Of a stretch of DNA of 64,000 bases, positions 8,756-16,598 are shown in pieces. This DNA comes from Paractinoplanes tereljensis. GTDB taxonomy: Bacteria; Actinomycetota; Actinomycetes; Mycobacteriales; Micromonosporaceae. Position numbers and translations under genes: made by a program. The stretch is taken from NCBI RefSeq assembly GCF_016862435.1, contig NZ_BOMY01000009.1:124001-188000 (forward strand). The letters run 5' to 3'. Below the pieces are notes generated by a model. That model made no database searches and was not told where the DNA came from. It was given only the letters and a program-made list of their open reading frames with translations. Each line of letters starts with the position of its first letter. Position 1 is the stretch's first letter.

Positions 8756-9940
8756 TCACACCCGGTGGTCGAGGATCCACGCCTGCGGGTTGGCGCCGTT
8801 GCGGAAGAGCATCTTCATCATCAGCGGCAGCATCGCGTCGCGGATGGCGGCACCGACCGGGCCCGCGGTCTTGCCGCTGCCGTTGCGCCGGCCCGCTGCC
8901 ACCACCTTCTCCACCCGCGGCCGGCGGATGCGCTCGTAGCCGGCCAGCCCGGCGGCGACGTCGTCGGTTTCGGACAGGCAGCGGGCCAGGACCACCGCGT
9001 CCTCGATGGCCATCGAGGCACCCTGACCGGACGACGGGGCCACGGCGTGCGCGGCGTCGCCGGCCAGGACCACCCGGCCGGAGTGCCAGACCGGCACCCG
9101 GCGCAGGTCATCGGTGTTCCACGGGCCGATCGCGACGTCCGTCGCCCGGATGATCGCGGCGGCCGGAAAGCCGTCGTCCGCGAACAGGTCGATGAGATGG
9201 GCGCGCCAGGACGAAGGGGTGAAGTCGCCCGGGCCGGACGGGGTCTTGCTCGGCGGATTGGCGAACCACCACACCGAACCGTCCGGGGCCGGGACCCAGC
9301 CGAAGAAGGCCTTCCGGCCGAAGGCCATATGCATCAGGCCGGGCGTCCGGTCCAGGTCGGCGTCGATCTCACCGGAGGTGAACCCACCGGCATTGAGCAG
9401 GCCGAGGTACGTCGGTGCCGGGCCGTCCGGATTGAGGATCTCGCGGGTACGGGAACGCAGGCCATCCGCTCCGACGAGGAGGTCGCCGCTCACCTCGCCG
9501 CCGCCGGTGAACGTGGCGGTCACCCGGCTCGCCTCCTCGCGGTAGCCGGTCAGGCGGCGGTCGTACTCGATCGGGATGCCGTGCTCGATCGCGACCTCGC
9601 GCAGTGCGCCGTAGAGGTCGGCGCGGCGAATGGTCGTGGTGACCGTGCCGTCGGCGGCCGGACCGCCCAGCGGGAGCACGGCCAGCCGCCGCCCACCGGC
9701 CGCGGTCATCGCCATCGACGGGGTGGGGAAGCCGGCCGCCAGGACCTTGGCCGGATCGAGATCGAGGGCGCGCAGCGCGGCCAGGCCGTTGACGGCCACG
9801 GTCAGGAAGGCGCCACGCTCGTCGGCGACGCCCGCCGGGCGGGACTCGAAGAGGCGGGTCTGCCAGCCGGCCCGATGCAGGGCGAGGGCGGCGACGGTGC
9901 CGGCAATGCCTCCACCGGCGATCAACGCTGTCTTAGTCAT
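8756..9940 (-). CDS. FAD-dependent monooxygenase (aromatic-ring hydroxylase-like)
   Basis: A 394-residue flavoprotein of the PF01494-type monooxygenases. The N-terminus is a Rossmann dinucleotide fold (ALIAGGGIAGTVAALALHRA), and the second FAD motif is VVLAGDAAHAVAPSSGQGAS near residue 300. The substrate is unknown. The ATG at 9940 is chosen because the Rossmann strand follows at once (MTKTALIAGG); this ATG lies inside an inverted repeat, and no Shine-Dalgarno is evident. The gene is divergent from a PadR regulator 53 nt away, which suggests that the regulator represses it. icmA follows 46 nt downstream and could receive read-through. Confidence 0.85.
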   Translation of the reverse strand: MTKTALIAGGGIAGTVAALALHRAGWQTRLFESRPAGVADERGAFLTVAVNGLAALRALDLDPAKVLAAGFPTPSMAMTAAGGRRLAVLPLGGPAADGTVTTTIRRADLYGALREVAIEHGIPIEYDRRLTGYREEASRVTATFTGGGEVSGDLLVGADGLRSRTREILNPDGPAPTYLGLLNAGGFTSGEIDADLDRTPGLMHMAFGRKAFFGWVPAPDGSVWWFANPPSKTPSGPGDFTPSSWRAHLIDLFADDGFPAAAIIRATDVAIGPWNTDDLRRVPVWHSGRVVLAGDAAHAVAPSSGQGASMAIEDAVVLARCLSETDDVAAGLAGYERIRRPRVEKVVAAGRRNGSGKTAGPVGAAIRDAMLPLMMKMLFRNGANPQAWILDHRV

Positions 9941-9965
9941 AGAATGACTATGCATACTATGACTA
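9934..9965. promoter_or_regulatory. Candidate PadR operator: three TAGTCAT/ATGACTA heptamers
   Basis: TAGTCAT at 9934-9940 and ATGACTA at 9944-9950 form a perfect 7-bp inverted repeat with a 3-nt spacer. A third copy, ATGACTA, lies at 9959-9965, and TATGCATA between them is itself palindromic. The cluster fills most of the gap between the divergent monooxygenase and PadR genes and covers the monooxygenase start codon. The AT-rich composition is unusual for this genome. Assignment to PadR is inference from position. Confidence 0.55.
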
Positions 9966-9993
9966 GAAATCGTCAACCCCGTAGTCTGGCCGC

Positions 9994-10590
9994 GTGACAT
10001 CGGACAAACCCCGCCGGTCAACGCTGGGCATGGTCCTGCTGGCGCTGCTCATGGAGGCGCCGATGCACCCGTACCGGATGCAGCAGATGATCAAAGAACG
10101 CGGCCAGGACCAGCTGGTCAACGTGGCGCAGCGCAACAGCGTCTACCAGGCGCTGGACCGCCTGGTGCGGGACGGCCTGGCCCGGCCGGGCGGCAGCGCG
10201 CGCGAGGCGGGCCGGCCCGAGCGGACCGAATACGAGATCACGCCGGACGGCGAGACGACCATGCGGCGCTGGCTGACCGACATGCTGCCGACGCCGGCCC
10301 GGGAGTTTCCGGAGTTCCCGGCGGCGCTCGCCTTCATCGCGGTGCTGGCCCCTGCGCAAGTGCGCGAACTGCTCGGCCGGCGTCTGGCCGAGCAGGACGA
10401 ACGGCTCGCGGCGATCCACGCGCAGGCGCCACCGGGCCTGCCCCGGCTCTTCCTGATCGAGGACGAATACCGGGCGGCCATGCTGACCGCCGAGATCGCC
10501 TGGCTCCGGCAGGTGGTGGCCGACCTGGACAGCGGCGCCTTCACCTGGAACCGGGAAATGATCGAGCAGACCGCTCGGCTGTTCGGCTAA
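9994..10590 (+). CDS. PadR-family transcriptional regulator
   Basis: A 198-residue DNA-binding protein. The N-terminal winged helix (LGMVLLALLMEAPMHPYRMQ, then NSVYQALDRLVRDGLARPGG) is typical of PadR proteins, and the C-terminal half is the helical dimerisation part of the long PadR-s2 type. It starts with GTG at 9994. It is divergent from the FAD monooxygenase and is likely its repressor, released by a small aromatic or toxic compound; the ligand is unknown. Its TAA overlaps the stop of the convergent meaB gene (10587-10590, CTAA). Confidence 0.9.
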   Translation: MTSDKPRRSTLGMVLLALLMEAPMHPYRMQQMIKERGQDQLVNVAQRNSVYQALDRLVRDGLARPGGSAREAGRPERTEYEITPDGETTMRRWLTDMLPTPAREFPEFPAALAFIAVLAPAQVRELLGRRLAEQDERLAAIHAQAPPGLPRLFLIEDEYRAAMLTAEIAWLRQVVADLDSGAFTWNREMIEQTARLFG

Positions 10591-11540
10591 AGGCCCTTGA
10601 TCAGCTGCTCGGCGGCGGCATAGGGGTCCAGGTCACCCGTGGCGACCCGGGTGGCAAGAGTGCTCAACGCCGTACCCTCCTTGAGGTCGCCTATCCGGGC
10701 CCGCAGCGTGCCCAACGCGATCGCCTCGACCTCGACGGATGCCCGCCGCTCGCGGCGGGTTGTCAGGTTGCCGGTCGACTCCAGCCAGGAGCGGTGTTTC
10801 TCGATGGCCGTCAGCACGTCGTCGATGCCCTCGCCGCGCACCGCGGTGGCCCGCACGACCTGCGGCCGCCAGTCGCCCGCGGCGCGTTCGCCCAGGCCCA
10901 GCATGCCCTGAATGTCGTGGTAGGTGGCGTCGGCGCCGGGGCGGTCGGCCTTGTTGATCACGAAGACGTCGGCGATCTCCAGGACGCCCGCCTTGACCGC
11001 CTGGATCGCGTCGCCCATGCCGGGGGCCAGCAGCACCAGCGTGGTGTCGGCCAGCGCGGCGACCTCCACCTCGGCCTGGCCGACGCCGACCGTCTCGACC
11101 AGGATGACCTCGCAGCCGGCGCCCTCGAGGACGCGGACCGCCTGCGGGGTGGCCGCGGCGAGGCCGCCGAGCTGGCCGCGGCTGGACATCGAGCGGATGT
11201 AGACGCCGCGGTCGGTGGTGTGTTCCTGCATGCGGATGCGGTCGCCGAGGATCGCGCCGCCGGTGAACGGGCTGGACGGGTCGACGGCCAGCACACCCAC
11301 CCGGCGGCCGGTCGTGCGCAGCGCCTTGACCAGCTCGTTCATGGTGGTCGACTTGCCCACGCCGGGCGAACCGGTGAGGCCGAGCACCTGGGCGTGCCCG
11401 GCGTAGGGGGCCAGCGCGGCGGCGACCTCGGGCAGTGCCGGGTCGCCGTCCTCCACCAGGCTGATCAGCCGGGCCACCGAGCGGGCATCACCCTCCCGCG
11501 CCTTGGCGACGAGGGTGGGCACGTCGGGACGCCAGCTCAC
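10587..11540 (-). CDS. meaB: MeaB-type G3E GTPase, chaperone of B12-dependent mutases
   Basis: A 317-residue P-loop GTPase that guards and reloads adenosylcobalamin-dependent acyl-CoA mutases. It has Walker [10 protein letters not shown], the switch and metal region [19 protein letters not shown], the G3-like VETVGVGQ, and the guanine-specificity motif NKAD. The GTG at 11540 is chosen because it overlaps the thiolase TGA as GTGA, a translational-coupling arrangement; a longer in-frame N-terminus is Arg-rich and not family-like. It forms a unit with the upstream thiolase and probably serves IcmA, and any methylmalonyl-CoA mutase elsewhere. Confidence 0.93.
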   Translation of the reverse strand: MSWRPDVPTLVAKAREGDARSVARLISLVEDGDPALPEVAAALAPYAGHAQVLGLTGSPGVGKSTTMNELVKALRTTGRRVGVLAVDPSSPFTGGAILGDRIRMQEHTTDRGVYIRSMSSRGQLGGLAAATPQAVRVLEGAGCEVILVETVGVGQAEVEVAALADTTLVLLAPGMGDAIQAVKAGVLEIADVFVINKADRPGADATYHDIQGMLGLGERAAGDWRPQVVRATAVRGEGIDDVLTAIEKHRSWLESTGNLTTRRERRASVEVEAIALGTLRARIGDLKEGTALSTLATRVATGDLDPYAAAEQLIKGL

Positions 11541-12724
11541 AAGGCGGGCACGCGCACGATCAGAGCGTCGCCCTGGCCGCCACCGCCGCACAGGCCGGCC
11601 GCGCCGAGGCCGCCGCCGCGGCGCTGGAGTTCCAGGGCCAGGGTCAGCACCAGGCGGGCGCCGGACATGCCGATCGGGTGGCCGAGCGCGATCGCGCCGC
11701 CGTTGACGTTCACGATGTCGCCGGAGACACCCAGCTCGCGGGTCGACTGGATGACGACCTGGGCGAACGCCTCGTTCATCTCGACCAGGTCGAGGTCGTC
11801 GACGGCCAGGCCGGCCTTGCCCAGCGCGTGCTTGATGGCGTTGGCCGGCTGGGACTGCAGCGAGCTGTCGGGGCCGGCCACGTTGCCGTGCGAGACGATC
11901 TCGGCGAGCCAGCTCAGGCCCAGCTCCTCGGCCTTGGCCCGGCTCATCACGACGACCGCGGCGGCGCCGTCGGAGATCGGCGAGGCGGAGGCGGCCGTGA
12001 TGGTGCCGTCCTTGGTGAAGGCCGGACGCAGTTTCGCCAGCGAGGCGGCGGTGGTGTCGGGGCGGACCCCCTCGTCGGTGTCAACGACCAGGTCACCGCC
12101 GCGCTGGGCGATGGTGATCGGGGTGATCTCCTCGGCGAAGTGGCCGTTCTTCTGCGCCTCGGCGGCCCGCTGGTGGCTCAGGGCGGCGAACTCGTCCTGC
12201 TCCGCGCGGCTAATGCCGAGCTTGGTGCCGCTGCGCTCGGTGGCCTCACCCATGGAGATGCCCTCCCACGGGTCGCTCAGCCCGTCGAGCGCCATGTGGT
12301 CGCGCATCGTGACGTCGCCGAACTTGGTGCCGCTGCGCTGCTGGACCAGGTGCGGGGCGTTGGTCATCGACTCCATGCCGCCGGCCACCACGATGTCGAA
12401 CTCGCCGGCCCGGATCAGCTGGTCGGCCAGGGCGATCGCGTCGAGGCCGGAGAGGCACACCTTGTTCACCGTCACGGCGGGCACAGTCATCGGGATGCCG
12501 GCCGCCACGGCCGCCTGGCGCGCGGTGATCTGGCCGGCGCCGGCCTGCAGCACCTGCCCCATGATCACGTATTGCACCTGGTCGGGGCGGACACCGGCGC
12601 GGGACAGCGCGGCCTCGATCGCGTGACCGCCGAGCGCGGTGCCGGACAGGGACTTGAGGTTGCCGAGCAGGCGGCCCATGGGCGTGCGGGCGCCACTCAC
12701 GATCACCGAAGTGGTCACGGTCAA
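11537..12724 (-). CDS. Acetyl-CoA C-acetyltransferase (thiolase)
   Basis: A 395-residue thiolase that makes or cleaves acetoacetyl-CoA. The nucleophile is Cys90 in [11 protein letters not shown]; the other catalytic signatures are [22 protein letters not shown] (His) and [10 protein letters not shown] (second Cys). The start is TTG at 12724 after GAAGAAAG, or GTG six bases further in; both give the same protein core. It is coupled to meaB by a 4-nt overlap and divergent from the epimerase gene. The grouping thiolase, meaB and epimerase is shared with Streptomyces as I recall. Confidence 0.93.
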   Translation of the reverse strand: MTVTTSVIVSGARTPMGRLLGNLKSLSGTALGGHAIEAALSRAGVRPDQVQYVIMGQVLQAGAGQITARQAAVAAGIPMTVPAVTVNKVCLSGLDAIALADQLIRAGEFDIVVAGGMESMTNAPHLVQQRSGTKFGDVTMRDHMALDGLSDPWEGISMGEATERSGTKLGISRAEQDEFAALSHQRAAEAQKNGHFAEEITPITIAQRGGDLVVDTDEGVRPDTTAASLAKLRPAFTKDGTITAASASPISDGAAAVVVMSRAKAEELGLSWLAEIVSHGNVAGPDSSLQSQPANAIKHALGKAGLAVDDLDLVEMNEAFAQVVIQSTRELGVSGDIVNVNGGAIALGHPIGMSGARLVLTLALELQRRGGGLGAAGLCGGGGQGDALIVRVPAL

Positions 12725-12778
12725 TCGCTTTCTTCGCGGGCTCGCGCCCTGAACGGTGGTTCAAGTAAGACTAGTGAG

Positions 12779-13246
12779 ATGAGCGAGGCTTCTCCCAGCA
12801 ACCCCCGGCCCGAAGATGTCACATTCGCCGGACTCGGCCTGTTGCGTATCGATCACGTCGGGATCGCGGTCGCCGACCTGGACGCCGCCCTGAAGTTCTA
12901 CGCCGAGATCTTCGAGATTCACTCTGTGCACGAAGAGACGAACGAGGATCAAGGCGTACGTGAAGCCATGCTCGCGGTCGGCGACGGCACCGGCCCGCGG
13001 CTCCAGTTGCTGGCCCCGCTGCGCCCCGACTCGGCGATCGCGAAGTTCCTCGACCGCAGCGGCCCCGGCCTGCAGCAACTGGCCTACACGGTGGCCGACG
13101 TGGAGGCCGCCGCCGCCGTTCTCCGGAGCCGTGGCCTGCGGCTTCTCTACGACACCGCGCGCCGGGGCACGGCCGGCTCGCGGATCAACTTCGTGCACCC
13201 CAAGGACGCCGGCGGGGTTCTGGTGGAATTAGTACAGCCGGTGTAA
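12779..13246 (+). CDS. mce: Methylmalonyl-CoA epimerase
   Basis: A 155-residue VOC-fold metalloenzyme that interconverts (2R)- and (2S)-methylmalonyl-CoA. Metal-site regions are IDHVGIAV (His), RLQLLAPL (Gln) and GGVLVELVQP (Glu). The segment GPGLQQLAYTV has Gln where the Propionibacterium enzyme has His, a change I recall in actinomycete epimerases. The family sequence RRGTAGSRINFVHPKDAG near the C-terminus is intact. It starts at ATG 12779, 54 nt from the divergent thiolase. The filP-like genes follow on the same strand after a hairpin. Confidence 0.92.
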   Translation: MSEASPSNPRPEDVTFAGLGLLRIDHVGIAVADLDAALKFYAEIFEIHSVHEETNEDQGVREAMLAVGDGTGPRLQLLAPLRPDSAIAKFLDRSGPGLQQLAYTVADVEAAAAVLRSRGLRLLYDTARRGTAGSRINFVHPKDAGGVLVELVQPV

Positions 13247-13268
13247 TTCATCCGTCTTACGGGTGAAT
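13246..13268 (+). terminator. Hairpin after the epimerase gene
   Basis: ATTCATCCGT (13246-13255) pairs with ACGGGTGAAT (13259-13268) around a 3-nt loop: 10 pairs, one of them G-U. It begins at the last base of the mce stop codon. No T-run follows, so it could be an actinobacterial-type terminator or an mRNA-stabilising structure. Confidence 0.5.
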
Positions 13269-13502
13269 CATCCTTACGGGCAGGCCCGTGGCCTGGCAGG
13301 ATCGGGGACATCGAGCGGCGCGACCGTGGTGCCGCTCACCCCCATCGAGGATGCAGCAGGTGACAGCCCGGCCCAGACGGTCCGGACCGACTGCCCGAAC
13401 GGTGGACGCTCCAGCTTCCGGGCAGCTCAAAGCTGATCTACGTGTCCTTTCTGATGCCGGTCCGCTCTTGCGTGGCTGGTGCGTCTTCGCCAGGATGGCC
13501 CA

Positions 13503-14804
13503 ATGCCTCAGCAGCAGGATCAAAATTTGGCATTTTTCGACGGCGCCAATTCGCAGCACGACTTCACTGTCGTCCTTCGCGGCTACGACCGCGGCCAGGT
13601 GGACGCGCACCTGGGTCGGCTGGTGGCCGCGCTCAACCAGTCCGAGCAGGCCCGCGGTGAGGCCGAGCAGCGGATGAACGACGCGCAGCGCCGACTGCGC
13701 CAGGCCGAGCAGCGACTCAACGCGGTGGAGCAGAAGCTCGCCGACAGCAACAAGCTGCTCGAGGAGAACAATCGACCGACGCTCTCCGGTCTGGGCACCC
13801 GGGTCGAGCAGATCCTGCGGCTGGCTGAGGAACAGGCAAACGATCACCGCAGCGAGGCGAAGCGCGAGTCCGAGGGCATCCTCTCGGCCGCCCGGCTCGA
13901 GGCTCGCGAGATCACCGACAAGGCGCGCGCCGAGGCCGCCGCCATGAAGGCGACCGCCGAGCGCGAGGCCGGCCAGGTCCGCACGCACGCCGAGCGGGAG
14001 GCGGCCGAGGCCCGCGTCCAGGCCCGGCGCGAGGCCGACACGCTGCGGGGCGACGCCGACCGCGAGACCAAGCAGCTGCGCACGGTCACCTCGCACGAGG
14101 TCGCCGAGCTGAAGTCGACCGTGGAGCGTGAGGTCGCGTCGATGCGCGCCACCGCCGAGCGGGAGATCACCCAGCTGCGGGCGAAGACCTCCCGCGAGGC
14201 CGAGGAGAAGCGCGCCGAGGCGACCAAGCTGCTGACCGACGCCCGCGACAAGCGCGACAAGGACCTCCAGTCGCTGGCACTGGAAATCGCCGAGCGCCGC
14301 GAGAAGGCCGAGGGCGAGGAGTCGCACCGGCACGCTGCCCAGGTCAACGCGACCCAGAAGATGGTCGCCGAGGCCGAGGAGCGCGCCCGCGCCGCCGAGG
14401 ACCGCGCCAAGGAGATCGAGCAGCGGGCCGAGCAGCGCCGCGTCGAGTCCGAGCGCAACGCGATCGAGGTAACCGAGAAGGCTCGGGCCCTGTCCGAGAA
14501 GACGGTTACCGAGGCTCGCTCCGAGGCCCAGCGCCTGATGAGCGAGGCCCGCACCGAGGCCGAGCTGACCACTCAGGCCGCCAAGCGCGAGGTGGAAGAC
14601 CTGACCCGCCAGAAGGACCAGGTCACCAACCAGCTCGGACAGATGCTGTCCGGCCTGTCCGGCCTGGTGCCGGGCGTGGGCGGCGCCGCCAAGCCGAACG
14701 CGGTCGCCGAGGTGGCCGCCGCGGTCGCCAAGCAGGCCGAGGCGCCGGCGGCGGAGAAGAACGGCGTGGCCGACAAGCCGCAGCCGGCCAAGTCCAACTC
14801 CTGA
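13503..14804 (+). CDS. FilP-like cytoskeletal coiled-coil protein (DivIVA-type N-terminus)
   Basis: A 433-residue protein, almost wholly coiled coil. Residues ~22-45 carry a DivIVA-like element (FTVVLRGYDRGQVDAHLGRL). The conserved LSGLGTRVEQILRLAEEQ follows near residue 95, and then ~270 residues of Ala/Glu/Arg-rich heptads and hendecads with recurring AERE units. The tail is Gly/Ala/Lys-rich and disordered. Streptomyces FilP, which forms intermediate-filament-like polymers near hyphal tips, has the same GYDRxQVD and RVExILRLAEE blocks. It lies next to mce, as filP and scy do in Streptomyces, so orthology is likely. The ATG at 13503 is chosen because CCAGGATGG precedes it at normal spacing. 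It may help polar growth or sporangial hyphae; function is inferred. Confidence 0.85.
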   Translation: MPQQQDQNLAFFDGANSQHDFTVVLRGYDRGQVDAHLGRLVAALNQSEQARGEAEQRMNDAQRRLRQAEQRLNAVEQKLADSNKLLEENNRPTLSGLGTRVEQILRLAEEQANDHRSEAKRESEGILSAARLEAREITDKARAEAAAMKATAEREAGQVRTHAEREAAEARVQARREADTLRGDADRETKQLRTVTSHEVAELKSTVEREVASMRATAEREITQLRAKTSREAEEKRAEATKLLTDARDKRDKDLQSLALEIAERREKAEGEESHRHAAQVNATQKMVAEAEERARAAEDRAKEIEQRAEQRRVESERNAIEVTEKARALSEKTVTEARSEAQRLMSEARTEAELTTQAAKREVEDLTRQKDQVTNQLGQMLSGLSGLVPGVGGAAKPNAVAEVAAAVAKQAEAPAAEKNGVADKPQPAKSNS

Positions 14805-14815
14805 GTTCCTTGACA

Positions 14816-14898
14816 CTGAGGCTTGTTCGCGACCTACCTTGACTTCCGCATTGCCGCAGGTCAGGCACGTGGTCTCCACCGTCGCGAACAAGTCTCAG
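14816..14898 (+). repeat. Long-range inverted repeat, 18-nt arms
   Basis: The left arm CTGAGGCTTGTTCGCGAC (14816-14833) is complementary to GTCGCGAACAAGTCTCAG (14881-14898) except for one base; the arms are separated by 47 nt. In RNA this would form a long stem closing a 47-nt loop just after the first coiled-coil gene. Confidence 0.7.
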
Positions 14899-14967
14899 TC
14901 GGCCGCTCCGGTTGCGTGTTCCCTTCGGGTACGCAACGGTTAAGCGGTCGGCCTTGCGCAACGTTCG

Positions 14968-14996
14968 GGCCGTACCGGAGTTTCTCCGGTGCGGCC
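14968..14996 (+). terminator. 13-bp hairpin upstream of the second coiled-coil gene
   Basis: GGCCGTACCGGAG pairs with CTCCGGTGCGGCC around a TTT loop, with one G-U pair. A weak T-rich tail (CGTTTTG) follows a few bases later. It is the strongest terminator candidate between the two coiled-coil genes. Confidence 0.5.
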
Positions 14997-15128
14997 TGAC
15001 TCGTTTTGCGCCCGTAGCCTAGCTTTGGCCAAGCCCGGCTTCAGACAAATCACAACTAGACGCATACTCCGGCCAGGACGGTGTGTATCGGACCGTCACG
15101 GGACGATGCGTATGTGAGGATGGACAGC

Positions 15129-16535
15129 ATGTCGCACGGCGGTGAAATCCTCGGTCTCGGCGGAGACGCGGCGACCGAGCCCAACTTCGAGACCGCCCTG
15201 CGGGGTTACGAGCGAAAGCAGGTCGAGCGCTACGTCGCCCGCGCCGAGAACGAGATAGCGGCGCTGGCCACCGAGCGGGAGCAGGCCTACTCGCAGATGC
15301 AGGCCATGTCCGCGCAGATCGATCGCCTCCAGCAGGAGATCACCCACGTTCGCCGTCAGGGCGGCATCGGGCCGGAGGTGTCGTTCCGGCACCTGGGCCC
15401 GCGGGTCGAGCAGATCCTCGCCCTCGCCGAGGAGCAGGGCGAAGCGATCAAGGCGTCCGCCACCGACGACATCGCGGCCCGGCTGGGTGAGGCCGAGCGG
15501 ATCCGCGCCGAGGCCGACGCCCACGCCCACGACGCCATGCGCGACTTCGAGATCGCGCTGGCCGCACGCCGTTCCGAGGAGCATCGAGCCGACTCCGGCA
15601 AGCGCGCCGCCGCCGAGAAGGCCCTCGTCGCCGCCCGCCAGACGGCCGAGCAGATGCGCGCCGAGGCCGAGGGCACGCTGACCCGGGCCCGCGCCGACGC
15701 GCAGCAGCTGACCGACAAGACGGCTCGCGAGGCGCAGCGCGCCCGAGCCGAGGCCGACGGCTACGTGCAGTCCACCCGCATGCAGGCCGACCAGGAGATC
15801 AAGGCGCTGCGCGAGAAGGCGCAGCTCGAGATCGCGGCCCAGCGGTCCAGTGCCGACCGCGAGCACAACGAACTCAAGACCACTGTGGAGAACGAGCTGG
15901 CCCAGCGCCGCCAGGCCGTGGTGCAGGAGCTCGCCCAGCTGCGCACCGGGGTCGAGAAGCAGTGCGCCGACCTGCGCAGCGAGGCCGACAAGTACGCCGA
16001 AGAGGTGCTCCGCCGCTCCGACGATCAGGCCACGGCCGTCCGCAAGGAGATCGAGGGGCAGCAGGACAAGATCGTCCAGGCCGGGACCGACCTCGAGGCC
16101 GCGCAGGCCAAGGTGGCCGAGGCCGAGCGCCAGGTCGCCCTGGCGAAAGACCGGGCCCGCAGCAGCGAGCAGGAAGCCGACGCGGCCGGCAAGCGCCTCA
16201 CCGAGGTGCGCGCCGAGCTCGAGTCCGAGCTGAAGCGGGTCGAGCAGGCCAAGCGGGACGGCGAGGCCGCCGAACGGCGGGCCATCGAGGTCCGCCGCCA
16301 GGTGCAGCGGGAAGCGAAGCGGGTGGCCGAACTGGCCGCCGCCGCGGTGATGGCGGCCGCGGCCTCCCCCGACGACCAGGACGACCACGACCTGGTTGAG
16401 CTGGCCGACACCGCGGTGGCCGGTGGTCCGGTGGGTGCGCACGCCGCCGCCGAACCGGCCACACCGGCCAAGGTCACCGCCTCCGCCAAGGTCACCGTGC
16501 CGCCGAACTCCCGGGTCGGAGCCGACGCCGAGTAG
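15129..16535 (+). CDS. Second FilP-like coiled-coil protein (DivIVA-type N-terminus)
   Basis: A 468-residue protein related to the preceding one. It has the DivIVA-like element FETALRGYERKQVERYVARA near the N-terminus, the shared LGPRVEQILALAEEQ block, ~300 residues of Ala/Glu/Arg coiled coil, and an Ala/Pro-rich disordered tail. The start at ATG 15129 is favoured because GAGGA sits about nine bases upstream; ATG 15120 overlaps that site. Together with its neighbour it occupies the place of the Streptomyces filP/scy pair. It is much shorter than Scy (about 1,300 residues), so it looks like a second FilP-type protein. It could copolymerise with the first. Confidence 0.82.
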   Translation: MSHGGEILGLGGDAATEPNFETALRGYERKQVERYVARAENEIAALATEREQAYSQMQAMSAQIDRLQQEITHVRRQGGIGPEVSFRHLGPRVEQILALAEEQGEAIKASATDDIAARLGEAERIRAEADAHAHDAMRDFEIALAARRSEEHRADSGKRAAAEKALVAARQTAEQMRAEAEGTLTRARADAQQLTDKTAREAQRARAEADGYVQSTRMQADQEIKALREKAQLEIAAQRSSADREHNELKTTVENELAQRRQAVVQELAQLRTGVEKQCADLRSEADKYAEEVLRRSDDQATAVRKEIEGQQDKIVQAGTDLEAAQAKVAEAERQVALAKDRARSSEQEADAAGKRLTEVRAELESELKRVEQAKRDGEAAERRAIEVRRQVQREAKRVAELAAAAVMAAAASPDDQDDHDLVELADTAVAGGPVGAHAAAEPATPAKVTASAKVTVPPNSRVGADAE

Positions 16536-16562
16536 TCGATCGTGGCGCGCGTGCGATAACGT

Positions 16563-16585
16563 CCCCGCCGAATCCATCGGCGGGG
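16563..16585 (+). promoter_or_regulatory. Hairpin abutting the Shine-Dalgarno of the AI-2E permease gene
   Basis: CCCCGCCGA (16563-16571) pairs perfectly with TCGGCGGGG (16577-16585) around a 5-nt loop. The 3' arm runs directly into GGGGAGGG, the ribosome site for the GTG at 16599. It could terminate transcription from the coiled-coil gene or limit ribosome access to the permease mRNA. Confidence 0.5.
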
Positions 16586-16598
16586 AGGGCGTTGCCCG

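Larger units (their letters stand above)
14805..15128 (+). other. Structured 324-nt spacer between the two coiled-coil genes
   Basis: No gene is visible here. The stretch holds three successive base-paired elements: a long-range inverted repeat (arms 14816-14833 and 14881-14898, 17 of 18 matching), a hairpin with a 7-bp stem (14911-14917 with 14931-14937) enclosing CCC-TTC-GGG, and a 13-bp hairpin at 14968-14996. TTGACA at 14810 could be a promoter element but has no well-spaced partner. AGGA upstream of 15129 is the ribosome site of the next gene. It may contain a terminator plus a structured leader or a small RNA. Confidence 0.5.

Noticed and set aside
14810..14840. TTGACA with TACCTT as a promoter for the second coiled-coil gene
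   Set aside because: The 19-nt spacing is too long, the -10 match is weak, and the -35 box overlaps the inverted-repeat region; kept only as a remark.
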